This document shows, in pieces, positions 41,512-50,246 of a stretch of DNA of 64,000 nt. This DNA comes from Chthonomonas sp. (GTDB taxonomy: Bacteria; Armatimonadota; Fimbriimonadia; Fimbriimonadales; Fimbriimonadaceae), in the NCBI GenBank assembly GCA_016788585.1, contig JAEURP010000007.1, positions 64,001 to 128,000 of the forward strand, read 5' to 3'. The notes under the pieces are model-generated. The model saw nothing but the letters and a program-made list of their open reading frames with translations, ran no database searches and was not told the origin of the DNA. Numbering within the stretch: position 1 is the stretch's first letter; every line of letters starts with the position of its first letter. The position numbers and the translations under genes are program-made.

Positions 41512-42978
41512 TCAGCGACCTCGATCTTTGCCAATCAACTCAAGTACTTTCGCTAATTCAACATCTTTGCCTTCCGCGACGTCCGATGACCTGGCGGTGA
41601 CGAAGACGTCAGGGTCGATGCCCTTATCGGGCCTCGCATCAGGGAAGAACTGCGCGATAAGCGGCACGTCAACTTCAATCTTGGAGTTCGGCAAACTTAG
41701 AAAGAAAAACGCTCCGCCATTGATGCCGCGCTGATTGCCTCCGGTCGGGCGGCCAATGAGCGTGCCAAGTTTGAGGCGCTTGATTTGGCTCGCAAATTCA
41801 AATGTTGCGCTACTATTCTCCGGCCCAACAAGGACAAACACTTTGCCGAGATAGGGAGCTTTGTCGGGAGATACGACCGAGCCCATCATGTCGCCGAACC
41901 GCGTCAGCCTGTAGAACCCATTTGGATCGGGTTGGGCCGTCTTTCCCCAGTCGAAGAATGAAGAGTCCCATGTCGAGAGATTTTCGCGGAGGTTCTGGGG
42001 CACCGTTTGATAGCTTGTGTATCTTTGGTAGTTTTCGGTCGCTAGTCTCTGCTTGAGAAGGCGAGGCAGAATGGCATCTCCGACGGAGTCTCCACCTTCG
42101 TTGCCTCGCAAATCAATCACGAGATAAGGGATCGATTTCGCAGCGAGTTCATCAAAGGACTGCTTGAGAAAAGTCTTCCAGTCCCACTTTCGGTTGTACA
42201 TCGCCCAAGTAGGCATAGCGAGGTGAGCGAAATCTGGCTTTGGGTAAGCCAAGGTCCACGCGGGGCTTGCAGGATCGGCCTTCTCTTGACCATTGCGGCG
42301 CTTGTCGGAAGCAATCATAGCTACCGAAACGGTCTCGCTGGCCTTTGCCTTGGGCTTGCGGATTTTGAGACGATAGACGTTTGTAGACGATGGATATTGG
42401 AGAGGGAAGAAAACATCGAAGGCTTCGTACCGTGAAGCTCCACCGACTTCTAGGTCGGCGATTCGCTTTGCGTCATTGGAGCCATCGGCTCTCGCGTAAG
42501 CCATCAGCGTGGACAGAATCTTGCCCGTTGCAACGCCGTCGATTTCAAGAACTTCGGTTCCTCGGGGAAGAGCCTGTTCAGACGAAAAGTCTTTTGTGAC
42601 GACCATGACTTTGTTGATCCACCGAAAGGTAAAGGGCACTTTGTTCGGCTGATCAAAGAGCGGCTTTGCAACCTCATCGGGCTGATTGAAGAAATTGGCA
42701 TAAGTGTGTCCGCACTTGATCTTGGCCAGAAACCGAGAGAACACGAGATACGAATCGGCGAGAGTTCGATCACGGGCGAATTCCTTTCTGAGGCCTCCAA
42801 GCAAGGAATCGATTTGGGCTGGTGTGTTGTAGCGGTAGAGCCCGGGGTGCAGGGTCTTGTATGTCGCTTCAAGAACAGCCACGTCCTGTAGAAGACTCTT
42901 TGAAGAAGTGTCCGTCTTTGCAACTGGAGCCTGACTAGATCCAATGAGCGCAGAGAGATAGACCCAAGTGGCAACCAT
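41512..42978 (-). CDS. S41-family tail-specific protease-like protein
   Basis: The 488-residue protein has an N-terminal signal-like segment (WVYLSALIGSSQAPV), a helical domain (KSLLQDVAVLEATYKTLHPG), a substrate-binding part (RGTEVLEIDGVATGK) and an S41 core. Core motifs are LVIDLRGNEGGDSVGDAI, FVLVGPENSSATFEFA (nucleophile Ser) and GTLIGRPTGGNQRG, ending PDKGIDPDV. This matches exported C-terminal-processing-like peptidases. The catalytic lysine usual in some members is not evident. The membrane-protein gene follows closely. Confidence 0.87.
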   Translation of the reverse strand: MVATWVYLSALIGSSQAPVAKTDTSSKSLLQDVAVLEATYKTLHPGLYRYNTPAQIDSLLGGLRKEFARDRTLADSYLVFSRFLAKIKCGHTYANFFNQPDEVAKPLFDQPNKVPFTFRWINKVMVVTKDFSSEQALPRGTEVLEIDGVATGKILSTLMAYARADGSNDAKRIADLEVGGASRYEAFDVFFPLQYPSSTNVYRLKIRKPKAKASETVSVAMIASDKRRNGQEKADPASPAWTLAYPKPDFAHLAMPTWAMYNRKWDWKTFLKQSFDELAAKSIPYLVIDLRGNEGGDSVGDAILPRLLKQRLATENYQRYTSYQTVPQNLRENLSTWDSSFFDWGKTAQPDPNGFYRLTRFGDMMGSVVSPDKAPYLGKVFVLVGPENSSATFEFASQIKRLKLGTLIGRPTGGNQRGINGGAFFFLSLPNSKIEVDVPLIAQFFPDARPDKGIDPDVFVTARSSDVAEGKDVELAKVLELIGKDRGR

Positions 42979-43006
42979 TGTTTGATTATGGGCCTTGATG
43001 GTGCGC

Positions 43007-44197
43007 CTACTTCGCTATGGCTGAGGAACAAATTCCGATGACGGCTCCGGCTGCGATAAGCCAAGCACTGTTGATCTTAAACCTTAGCAGCACTGCCAGC
43101 GAAGCTAGCGCAACCATGACCGAAGTTGCATCAACAAAAGCCGCCGACCCCATTTCAACCAAGACTGCGGCAATCAAGCCAAGGGCAGATGCGCTGACTC
43201 CATCCATGAATCCCGACGTGAGCTCTGAGGAACGAAGGGTCGTGAGCAGTTTCTCGCCGATGGCGACAAACACAAATGCAGGAAGGAAAATACCTACGGT
43301 GGCAGCAATGGCTCCCTGCCATCCGCACAAGATGTATCCGATAAACGTTGCGGTTGTAAATACTGGCCCAGGAGTGAACTGGCCAACTGCGACGGCGTCG
43401 AAGAGTTGGGCCTGGCTCAACCATTTCCATTGCAGTACAAGGTCGGCCTGCAAGAAGGAGAGCAGGACATAACCGCTGCCGTACAGCACCGAGCCAAGCT
43501 TCAGAAAGTAGAGAAAGACGTTAAGTGGAGAAGTGGAGAGACTAGTGCCGTTTGTGAGCTCCCATCCAAGGGGGATCACAGCGATAACCGAAATAGTGCC
43601 CAAAAGCAATAGGAGGGGCCGAATATCGGCCCAACGCCGATGGCTTTTTAGCGCCGTGCCTCCCAGCAGAAGCCCTGATCCAAAAATCAACAATAGTTCA
43701 TTGACTTTGAAAACTGAAAGAACAAAGGCGATGACAAGTACGAATCTCTTGGGCCAGGTCTCAACTACCTTGCTGACGAGGCTAAAGATCGCTTGAGCCA
43801 CAATTGCGACAACGACGGGTTTGATCCCGTAAAGAGCGCTCTGGACGGCAGGTAATCGCTGGTACTGCACGTAGGCCCAGGCAATCGCAGCCACTATGAG
43901 TGCGGCGGGCAAGATGAAGCAAGCCCCGGCAAGGAACATTCCAGGTACGCCACCGCGCCGCAGACCAACATGAATGGCGACTTCAGTTGAATTTGGGCCG
44001 GGGACCAGGTTTGCGGCGCCCATTAAGTCTGCAAGCTCCTGATGGGTGAGCCACTTTCGCACGCGAACGAATTCTTCCTCCATCATGGCGAGGTGAACTG
44101 CGGGGCCACCAAAGGCAGTCGAGCCTAGACGAAGAAAGACGGTCGCAATCTCGAACAAGTTGCCTGGGTTATTTGGTGCTTCAGGAAGCTCGCTCAT
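43007..44197 (-). CDS. Chromate-transporter family protein (ChrA, two-domain)
   Basis: The 396-residue membrane protein has two homologous CHR halves. The first has LRLGSTAFGGPAVHLAMMEE, LMGAANLVPGPNSTEVAIHV and FIGYILCGWQG-type helices. The second has FLKLGSVLYGSGYVLL, VGQFTPGPVFTTATFIGY and GIFLPAFVFVAIG. This is a long-chain ChrA, an inner-membrane transporter that exports chromate and sometimes sulfate-like anions. No chrB regulator is adjacent. It is separated from the divergent gene at 44258 by a short promoter region. Confidence 0.93.
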   Translation of the reverse strand: MSELPEAPNNPGNLFEIATVFLRLGSTAFGGPAVHLAMMEEEFVRVRKWLTHQELADLMGAANLVPGPNSTEVAIHVGLRRGGVPGMFLAGACFILPAALIVAAIAWAYVQYQRLPAVQSALYGIKPVVVAIVAQAIFSLVSKVVETWPKRFVLVIAFVLSVFKVNELLLIFGSGLLLGGTALKSHRRWADIRPLLLLLGTISVIAVIPLGWELTNGTSLSTSPLNVFLYFLKLGSVLYGSGYVLLSFLQADLVLQWKWLSQAQLFDAVAVGQFTPGPVFTTATFIGYILCGWQGAIAATVGIFLPAFVFVAIGEKLLTTLRSSELTSGFMDGVSASALGLIAAVLVEMGSAAFVDATSVMVALASLAVLLRFKINSAWLIAAGAVIGICSSAIAK

Positions 44198-44222
44198 GAC
44201 ACCTTGGATTTACCCTATGAAT

Positions 44223-44253
44223 TGACATATTTCTGGAACAGGGCTCTATAATG
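44223..44253 (+). promoter_or_regulatory. Sigma-70-like promoter, leaderless
   Basis: TTGACA (44223-44228) and TATAAT (44248-44253) are perfect hexamers but 19 bases apart. The ATG at 44258 is four bases behind the -10, so transcription probably starts at or inside the first codons. Confidence 0.5.
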
Positions 44254-44257
44254 CTTT

Positions 44258-46072
44258 ATGGTCGTCTCTGGACTGATCGCCGCGTGCATAGGACTCGTTT
44301 CTAGCTCACCGCCACGCCTCATTACTTTCTTTCCCAACCTTGGAGACGGGGTGCAGGTGCGGATGAATTTCCGCATGACGGAAGTCGCCAACGCGCCATG
44401 GCCGGAGGCCACGATCTCGTGTACTAACGCTTGCAACGGCGGTGTGCATACCACGCATGGTGAATGCGATTTTAGTTGCGACACTACTTGCGGTTCAGCG
44501 ATGGGGCAGCACATGCATATCCGTAACCTGTCGCCGAAATTTAGTTTGAACTTCAATGAGTCGTTTGGTAATTTCGAGGCGGGAGTCTGGCGGCTCAGTC
44601 GTAACGCCGACGTGAATCCAATGCGCGATATGCTCACCCAGCATCTCAACCGCATGCTTTCCATGTCTTATCCCAACGGCGAAGGCACGGTCAGTTGCAC
44701 GCAAGTTCATTGGAACAAGTCTCCCTGTGCGGAGTGGCTCAAGATTTACCCGTACAAGACCTACGAAATCGAAGCGGATTGTGACGCGGTGCGGATGGTT
44801 CGTGCCGGAGCGGATATTCAGACCACTCAAGGGCCGAAGGCGAAGATCAAGATCGGGACGCTGGTGCTGCCTACGGTGGGGGAAGACCCACTCAACGTGA
44901 TCACTCCGGCTTGCCTCTGCAAGGTGCCTTCGACGCCCGAAAACCAAGAGTTCGGATGGATTCCCGGCGGCGGCAACTTTGGAACCAAGACAGATAGCTA
45001 TGCGATCAACTGGGCGCCGGCCTCCTCGTGGAGTACGGCTGGACTAAATTTCAGTTGCCCGGACATGAACGGCTTCAATATCACGGCGGATGGGGGGACA
45101 GTGCCGATTCGCGGAGTGATCGGGCCCGGGGTCATTCTGGTGCCGGAAAACGCGAAGGTTCAGAACATGGGGATCGCTGAGTGGGTGCGTTTTGGCGGGC
45201 CCACTGCTATGACGCCGCAGTCACCGGCTGATGCGTTAGGTTTCAGCGGCTTGGTTGGCTATAACAAGACTGATGCTTCGGCCCCGATCGCCGCGAAAGG
45301 CTACGCGATGTGCCTCGATATGGATCGGCGTGAGCCTAATTCGGCCGACAAATTTAAGCTTGCGATCTGCGGGGACGAAACGCTAACTCGCCTCCTCATC
45401 CTCGGTGCCAAAGAACGGTTCAAGACTCCACGAGACCAAACGCGATTCTGGATTTATCGCAACGCCGCCAACTTGGAGGAGATGCGTAAGCGGCTACTTC
45501 CCGGTCCGCGAGAGGAAGATTATGTGCAAGCCTTGCACGAGGTAGCCACGGTCGGCATGGCCGACCTCAGCGATGCTAAGTATCGGCGGTGTTTCTCGCC
45601 TGAGTTGTTGAAGCGGCCGGGTGTTCCGCGGGCGACGGAGTGGATCCTGCAGACCTCGCTGCCATGGAACGCCCCCGCGATCGCGAGCTGGATTGGGAGC
45701 GCAGGGCCACTCTTCACGCAGCTCCTTGGAGCAGAAAGTAAGGCGGCTGATCGTGCTCACGCAGCGAGCATCGTTCGAGTGTTGGGAGCATCTGAGGATG
45801 CGGCTGTGCGAGAAGCTACCTTGAAGATGCTCGGGGAGTTAGGGGCGGAACATCGCACTAAGCTTGTTGCAGCCAAGGGGCTCAGCGGATTCGGTTCATG
45901 GCTGTCGACGCCAAATGTTGCGGGGGCTACGCACGGTCTGGCAGCGGCAAAAGTCGTTGGCGCGCAGCACTTCAAGGCGTACTTGAGCAATGTTTCGGAA
46001 GATCTGCCGGCGTCGCTAAAGCAAGAGGCGGCTTCGTTGCTGAAGAGCGCCGAGTCTGGGCAGTCTCAGTAG
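44258..46072 (+). CDS. Secreted Cys-rich protein with C-terminal HEAT-like helices
   Basis: The 604-residue protein has a short signal (VVSGLIAACIGLVSSSPP). The N-terminal half is Cys-rich, with CTNACNGGVHTTHGECDFSC and CDTTCGSAMG in residues 55-85 and later KSPCAEW, ADCDAVR, ACLCKV and FSCPD, so disulfides or metal binding are likely. From about 455 on, Ala/Leu-rich helices (ASIVRVLGASEDAAVREATL) resemble HEAT repeats. No catalytic motif or family is recognised. The His/Cys spacing could bind heme or zinc. It runs up to a tRNA-Glu gene on the other strand. Confidence 0.72.
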   Translation: MVVSGLIAACIGLVSSSPPRLITFFPNLGDGVQVRMNFRMTEVANAPWPEATISCTNACNGGVHTTHGECDFSCDTTCGSAMGQHMHIRNLSPKFSLNFNESFGNFEAGVWRLSRNADVNPMRDMLTQHLNRMLSMSYPNGEGTVSCTQVHWNKSPCAEWLKIYPYKTYEIEADCDAVRMVRAGADIQTTQGPKAKIKIGTLVLPTVGEDPLNVITPACLCKVPSTPENQEFGWIPGGGNFGTKTDSYAINWAPASSWSTAGLNFSCPDMNGFNITADGGTVPIRGVIGPGVILVPENAKVQNMGIAEWVRFGGPTAMTPQSPADALGFSGLVGYNKTDASAPIAAKGYAMCLDMDRREPNSADKFKLAICGDETLTRLLILGAKERFKTPRDQTRFWIYRNAANLEEMRKRLLPGPREEDYVQALHEVATVGMADLSDAKYRRCFSPELLKRPGVPRATEWILQTSLPWNAPAIASWIGSAGPLFTQLLGAESKAADRAHAASIVRVLGASEDAAVREATLKMLGELGAEHRTKLVAAKGLSGFGSWLSTPNVAGATHGLAAAKVVGAQHFKAYLSNVSEDLPASLKQEAASLLKSAESGQSQ

Positions 46073-46077
46073 TTTGT

Positions 46078-46154
46078 TGGTACTCCCGACGGGATTCGAA
46101 CCCGCGATCTTCGCCGTGAGAGGGCGATGTCCTAAACCGCTAGACGACGGGAGC
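46078..46154 (-). tRNA. tRNA-Glu (CTC)
   Basis: On the minus strand the cloverleaf closes. The acceptor GCTCCCG pairs with CGGGAGT, followed by A and an encoded CCA (46078-46080). The anticodon loop CTCTCAC sits between TCGCC and GGCGA, giving anticodon CTC for GAG codons. GGTTCGAATCC is the T arm. Confidence 0.95.
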
Positions 46155-46182
46155 ACGTAGGGCAGAGGATACCCTTTGGGCA

Positions 46183-46635
46183 TTATTTCTTACGCTTGAA
46201 GGTCACCGTTTGGCCCTGGCTTTGGGTCGTAAACTCGTCATTTCCGTTCCAAGTAATTGCCTGCGCTGGCTCGGCATTGATGTCCTTCATCAACTTGGCT
46301 TTCGCGTCGGGCGTGTTAGAAGCCTTGAACATCGCCTCAACCTGAGGCGGCATACCTTCGGTCTTCATGTCGACACTAGACACCGTGACCTTGAGCTTCT
46401 TCGCGGAGTCGTATTCCCACTTGCCGCCATTGGTAATCGTGAACGACCCCTGATTTGGAACCTTGGCGACGACCGTTCCCTTAAAGGTGCCGTCGGCGCC
46501 GTACGTCATTTCCATGTTGGCGGACATGCCGCTTACCGTCGAGGTGCCCGTCCACGTGCCCACGATGGGGTCGCCCGCTTGGCTGCAACCAGCAATAACA
46601 AGACCCGCAATGCAAAGAACAGCGAAATGGCGCAT
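46183..46635 (-). CDS. Putative lipoprotein
   Basis: The 150-residue protein starts at ATG 46635 with HFAVLCIAGLVIAGCSQAG, a lipoprotein signal with lipobox IAGC. The body begins VGTWTGTSTVSGMSANME, like a small lipocalin or beta-barrel domain, with TFKGTVVAKVPNQGSFTI and a lysine-rich tail. The nine-codon extension to 46662 is rejected because it spoils the signal. It is on the same strand as the penicillin-acylase gene, 14 bases downstream. Confidence 0.8.
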   Translation of the reverse strand: MRHFAVLCIAGLVIAGCSQAGDPIVGTWTGTSTVSGMSANMEMTYGADGTFKGTVVAKVPNQGSFTITNGGKWEYDSAKKLKVTVSSVDMKTEGMPPQVEAMFKASNTPDAKAKLMKDINAEPAQAITWNGNDEFTTQSQGQTVTFKRKK

Positions 46636-46649
46636 TTGCGAACTATACA

Positions 46650-48842
46650 CTAGGGACGCCACATTGGTTTGTAGGTCCAGCCTTTGTTGAGGGGCACTTG
46701 GTCGGCGCTGTGCGGACCGGTCTCGTTGACGCCGGGGCCGGCAACGGAGCGCGCGCTCTTATTCATCTCGATCACTTGAATGTACGTGCCACGGTTGCCG
46801 TATGGGATGACAGAGCCATCGGGCGCGCGAATGCCACCGGGGTTGTAGCTCCAGGTTTCGGGCTTGCCGCGTTGGCGGATGAGCCCTTCTGCGGCGGTTG
46901 TAAACGCTTTGGCGATGACTTCATTCACTGACCTACCATCAAGGTAGTCCACCTTTGTTTTCTTGTTGAGGGCCCTGTCGAGCGGGGAAGTCTGGATGAC
47001 GAGGTTTAGGTTTTGGGGCGAGAGGAAGGTGCCGAGCTTGGGAACGAAGACCACTTGCTTGAGCTGGCTGATGAAGGCCGCGTAGATGACGGCTGATTTG
47101 GAGCCGGTCTTGTTCCAACCGTCGTAGCTGAGAAGGATACTGGCGGCCAGTTTGAGGTCGCCATCGAACTTAGCGGGTGTGATCGCTTTGCGGATGAGGG
47201 GCATGAAACTGGTCCACGAGCCTTCATCGCGCTGCGCGATTCTTGTGGCGGCATCCTCTAGGTCTTTGACGGTTAGCTTGCCGCTGGGTAGGGATTGGCG
47301 GAGTGCGGTGACGCGGAAATGCTTGCCCCAGACTGGGGTGTCCCAGTTGGGCCACCAAGGTACGGGCTTGTTGTTCCAGTTGGTGATGAGGCCACCTTTT
47401 GGGTTGATGACTTCTGGGCCGAAGGTAAAGAGCTCGCGGTGCCAGTTTGGGCCAAATGGAGCAGGGAAGCGGCTGTCGTACGGACGTACCCTCTCCGGAA
47501 ACCATCCGCAGTACTTCCACCCAATGTCCCCGGCATCGTCGGCAACGAAGAAGTTAAAGCTAAGGGGAACGTCCATCTGCTCTATGGCTCCCTTCGCATT
47601 GGTCTGATTTGGTAGGGAAAAAATCTTGTTGAAGCCTCGGAGCTCTCGTTCCCACAAAACCGAGCGCTGGACATAGACTGCTTTCCCGACTCTAGAGTCG
47701 AGAAGCACTGGTCCGAGAGTGGTCCGCACTTGCTCAACATTGACTTCGGTGCCACCTTTGACTTTGAGGATGCCGTTTCGCTTTATGAATGGGCGAGTGG
47801 ACTCACCAAGCTTATAGGTGGCGTCATCGACTTTTGAGTAGCAATCAATATCGGCCATGTCGGCGACACCGCTGGTAAGCGTCCAAGCAAGCTTTTTCGT
47901 CGCCCCAATCAGGACGCCAGGAATTCCTGGGACGTCCATGCCAGACACGCTAAGTCCCGGAGCGCTAAGTGAAACTTCGTGGACCACGCTCGGATTGGTA
48001 TGCCCCATCTGCGGCGCACCGAGCAGAAGTGCATTGCCCGTCGCACTTCGTTCCTTCGAGACGACCATCGCGTAGCTGCCGGTTTTGTAGTTCACGCCAT
48101 GGGCTTCGGCGACGAGACGGCTGTCCTCCATCCCGGCGAGCCTCACGGCGGGTAGAAGTTCAAAGAGACTGGTTGGAGGAAGCGCCTTGAGTTGAGCCTC
48201 CGTTTGAACTCTGGTCGCGGGCTTTTCTGGGTAGTCGACTGGGAGAGGTGGGAGATCAGCCGTCACCGGCGACTCAGGATCGTTCCACCACGCAAGATCA
48301 TCCACCGCGTCGAGGTACTTGTCGCCGATCGGCTGTCCCTTCAGGTAGTACGTCAGCAGCAGATTTCTGAGTTCGCCCTCGCCGCCATTGCCGAACAGCC
48401 GAGCCATGCGGATGCAGATCGCAGCGGAATCAAGTTCAGTCCAAGGAGCTGGCTCAAATCCGTTCTTTGCGTAATCCGGAGGGAGAGTGCCATTCGCCCG
48501 ACGTTCAGCAATGCAGCGATTGATGCCTGCAGTGTAAACGGTGAAGATGCCTCGATCTCGACCGAGTTGCTTCAGCATCGTCTCCATCTCGGCATCGGAG
48601 TAACCGAGCTTGAACACCGACACGTCGCTGGCAATATAATCGCTACCAAAAGCCTCAGCCATGGTGCCGCGGGCAATGCGGCGGCTGAGTTCGAGCTGCC
48701 AAAGGCGGTCTTGGGCGACCGCGTAGCCCATGCCTTCATAAACTGCCGAGGCAGATGGGCCAGAAATCCGCGGGACGCCATAAGCATCGCGTTCAATCGT
48801 AAAGGGTTGGGTAAGAACGAGTGCGACGAGCAATGGGCCCAT
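46650..48842 (-). CDS. Penicillin acylase family N-terminal nucleophile hydrolase
   Basis: The 730-residue protein has a signal-like start (PLLVALVLTQ), then an alpha domain (PFTIERDAYGVPRISG, YAVAQDRLWQLELSRRIARG). The cleavage site is at about 254: YKTGSYAMVVSKERSATG, in which the Ser after Gly becomes the N-terminal nucleophile. The beta domain carries GNALLLGAPQMGH, GIPGVLIGATKKLAWTLT and the NNKPVPWWPNWD segment. Family members include acylases acting on penicillin G, cephalosporins and acyl-homoserine lactones. Substrate cannot be inferred. Self-processing and export are expected. Confidence 0.93.
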   Translation of the reverse strand: MGPLLVALVLTQPFTIERDAYGVPRISGPSASAVYEGMGYAVAQDRLWQLELSRRIARGTMAEAFGSDYIASDVSVFKLGYSDAEMETMLKQLGRDRGIFTVYTAGINRCIAERRANGTLPPDYAKNGFEPAPWTELDSAAICIRMARLFGNGGEGELRNLLLTYYLKGQPIGDKYLDAVDDLAWWNDPESPVTADLPPLPVDYPEKPATRVQTEAQLKALPPTSLFELLPAVRLAGMEDSRLVAEAHGVNYKTGSYAMVVSKERSATGNALLLGAPQMGHTNPSVVHEVSLSAPGLSVSGMDVPGIPGVLIGATKKLAWTLTSGVADMADIDCYSKVDDATYKLGESTRPFIKRNGILKVKGGTEVNVEQVRTTLGPVLLDSRVGKAVYVQRSVLWERELRGFNKIFSLPNQTNAKGAIEQMDVPLSFNFFVADDAGDIGWKYCGWFPERVRPYDSRFPAPFGPNWHRELFTFGPEVINPKGGLITNWNNKPVPWWPNWDTPVWGKHFRVTALRQSLPSGKLTVKDLEDAATRIAQRDEGSWTSFMPLIRKAITPAKFDGDLKLAASILLSYDGWNKTGSKSAVIYAAFISQLKQVVFVPKLGTFLSPQNLNLVIQTSPLDRALNKKTKVDYLDGRSVNEVIAKAFTTAAEGLIRQRGKPETWSYNPGGIRAPDGSVIPYGNRGTYIQVIEMNKSARSVAGPGVNETGPHSADQVPLNKGWTYKPMWRP

Positions 48843-48867
48843 GTCGCGTTTTTACCTTGTATTGGTG

Positions 48868-49062
48868 CTAGCGCAAGATGCGGCGGCTTCGTCCGCTAAT
48901 GGACTTTGGGGTGGCCACCCGGTACACGATGTACCCAATGCCAGCCAAAATGATCAGCGGCATGAGCCTAGCCAGGATGCCCGTGAGGACATTAAAGGCC
49001 CAGAGGCCAACTATGGCCAACACTATGACGGTGGCCGCCGTGCGAAGCAGACTTCTTTCCAT
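48868..49062 (-). CDS. Small two-helix membrane protein
   Basis: The 64-residue protein starts at ATG 49062 and has two membrane segments (TAATVIVLAIVGLWAFNVL and LMPLIILAGIGYIVYRVA) with a basic tail. No family is recognised. The frame extends to 49125 without a good start. It lies between the acylase start and nadE. Confidence 0.55.
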   Translation of the reverse strand: MERSLLRTAATVIVLAIVGLWAFNVLTGILARLMPLIILAGIGYIVYRVATPKSISGRSRRILR

Positions 49063-49178
49063 CGCTACACGTTCTACTCTAATACTAACGTCGGCAAACC
49101 GCCGACCTTTCGACAAAGAATACACGCAAAACTAGTAATTGGGGTGAAGGACCTATTCCACTTTGGTACCTTTAAGGC

Positions 49179-50045
49179 GTGGCTTTGCCCGTCTTTCGCT
49201 TTTCATCTCCGAGCCCGCTCGATGCGGATACGCTCAAAATCAACCCCGAACTGGTCGAGCGCTACCTCATTTACTTTCTAAGAGACGAGGTCATTCGCCA
49301 ACGGAAAATGAGCCGTGTAGTCCTAGGACTTTCGGGAGGATTGGATAGCGCCGTCGTGGCATATCTGGCCGCTCTTGCCTTCGGTCCAGAGAACGTTACG
49401 GCGTTCATGATGCCGTACAAGATCAGCTCGCCCACGAGCCTTGCCGATGCCTTATTAGTCGTTCAGCACTTGGGTATCGAGAGCAAGGTGATCGACATCA
49501 CCCAAATGGTCGATGGCTACGCTTCGACCTATGAGATTGGCTTATCTCCGACTCGACTCGGCAATATCTGCTCGCGATGCCGAACCGTGATTCTATTCGA
49601 CCAGAGCATGGAAGTTGGTGGCATTCCCCTCGGCACCGGCAACAAGAGCGAGCGGCTTCTAGGCTATTTCACCTGGCATGGCGATGATGCGCCTCCGGTC
49701 AACCCGCTAGGCGATCTCTTCAAGACCCAAGTTTACGAGTTAGCTAAGCACCTGGGGGTCCCGAACCAAATCATTGAGAAGCCGCCTTCAGCGGACCTCA
49801 TTCAAGGACAGACCGATGAGGGCGATTACGGCATCGGTTACGACGAGATCGACGTGATCTTGCATGCCCTCGTTCAGGGTTATACGAAGCAACACTTGCT
49901 GGAACTAGGGCTCGATGAAACCAAGTTTGATTTGGTGAATCGACGACTTCGCGGAACCCACTGGAAGCGACGGCCGGCGACAGTTGCGATGCTGAGTGAT
50001 TCGGCGGTTGGGGAGTATTACTTGAGGCCGGTGGATTATCGGTGA
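49179..50045 (+). CDS. nadE: NAD+ synthetase (ammonia-type)
   Basis: NadE amidates nicotinic acid adenine dinucleotide to NAD+ with ATP. The 288-residue protein has the ATP-binding SGGLDSA loop, GNICSRCRTVILFDQSM, GTGNKSERLLGYFTWHGDDA for the acceptor site and the KPPSADLIQGQTDEGDYG stretch. There is no glutaminase domain, so ammonia is used. It starts at GTG 49179 with a weak ribosome site (AAGG). It is a stand-alone housekeeping gene upstream of tRNA-Ser on the other strand. Confidence 0.94.
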   Translation: MALPVFRFSSPSPLDADTLKINPELVERYLIYFLRDEVIRQRKMSRVVLGLSGGLDSAVVAYLAALAFGPENVTAFMMPYKISSPTSLADALLVVQHLGIESKVIDITQMVDGYASTYEIGLSPTRLGNICSRCRTVILFDQSMEVGGIPLGTGNKSERLLGYFTWHGDDAPPVNPLGDLFKTQVYELAKHLGVPNQIIEKPPSADLIQGQTDEGDYGIGYDEIDVILHALVQGYTKQHLLELGLDETKFDLVNRRLRGTHWKRRPATVAMLSDSAVGEYYLRPVDYR

Positions 50046-50086
50046 CGCTAATCCAAACAAACCCTAACCAACCCAAACAAAAATCC

Positions 50087-50174
50087 TGGCGGAGCGGGAG
50101 GGATTCGAACCCTCGATACGTTGCCGCATACGCGATTTCCAATCGCGCTCCTTCGACCACTCGGACACCACTCC
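50087..50174 (-). tRNA. tRNA-Ser (GGA)
   Basis: The 88-base minus-strand gene has acceptor GGAGTGG pairing with CCGCTCC, discriminator G and an encoded CCA (50087-50089). The anticodon loop TTGGAAA lies between CGCGA and TCGCG, giving GGA for TCC codons. The long variable arm typical of type II tRNAs is present (TATGCGGCAACGTATC). Confidence 0.95.
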
Positions 50175-50246
50175 GCGCCAAGACATATTGTGGCTGAAAG
50201 CACCGCGCCTCTGCACCTTCAAGGCAATAGAACCGAATATCCTAGG

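Noticed and set aside
50121-50246. Longer N-terminus for threonine synthase
   Set aside because: Those codons run antisense through the tRNA-Ser gene and its promoter side; ThrC starts later in the family.
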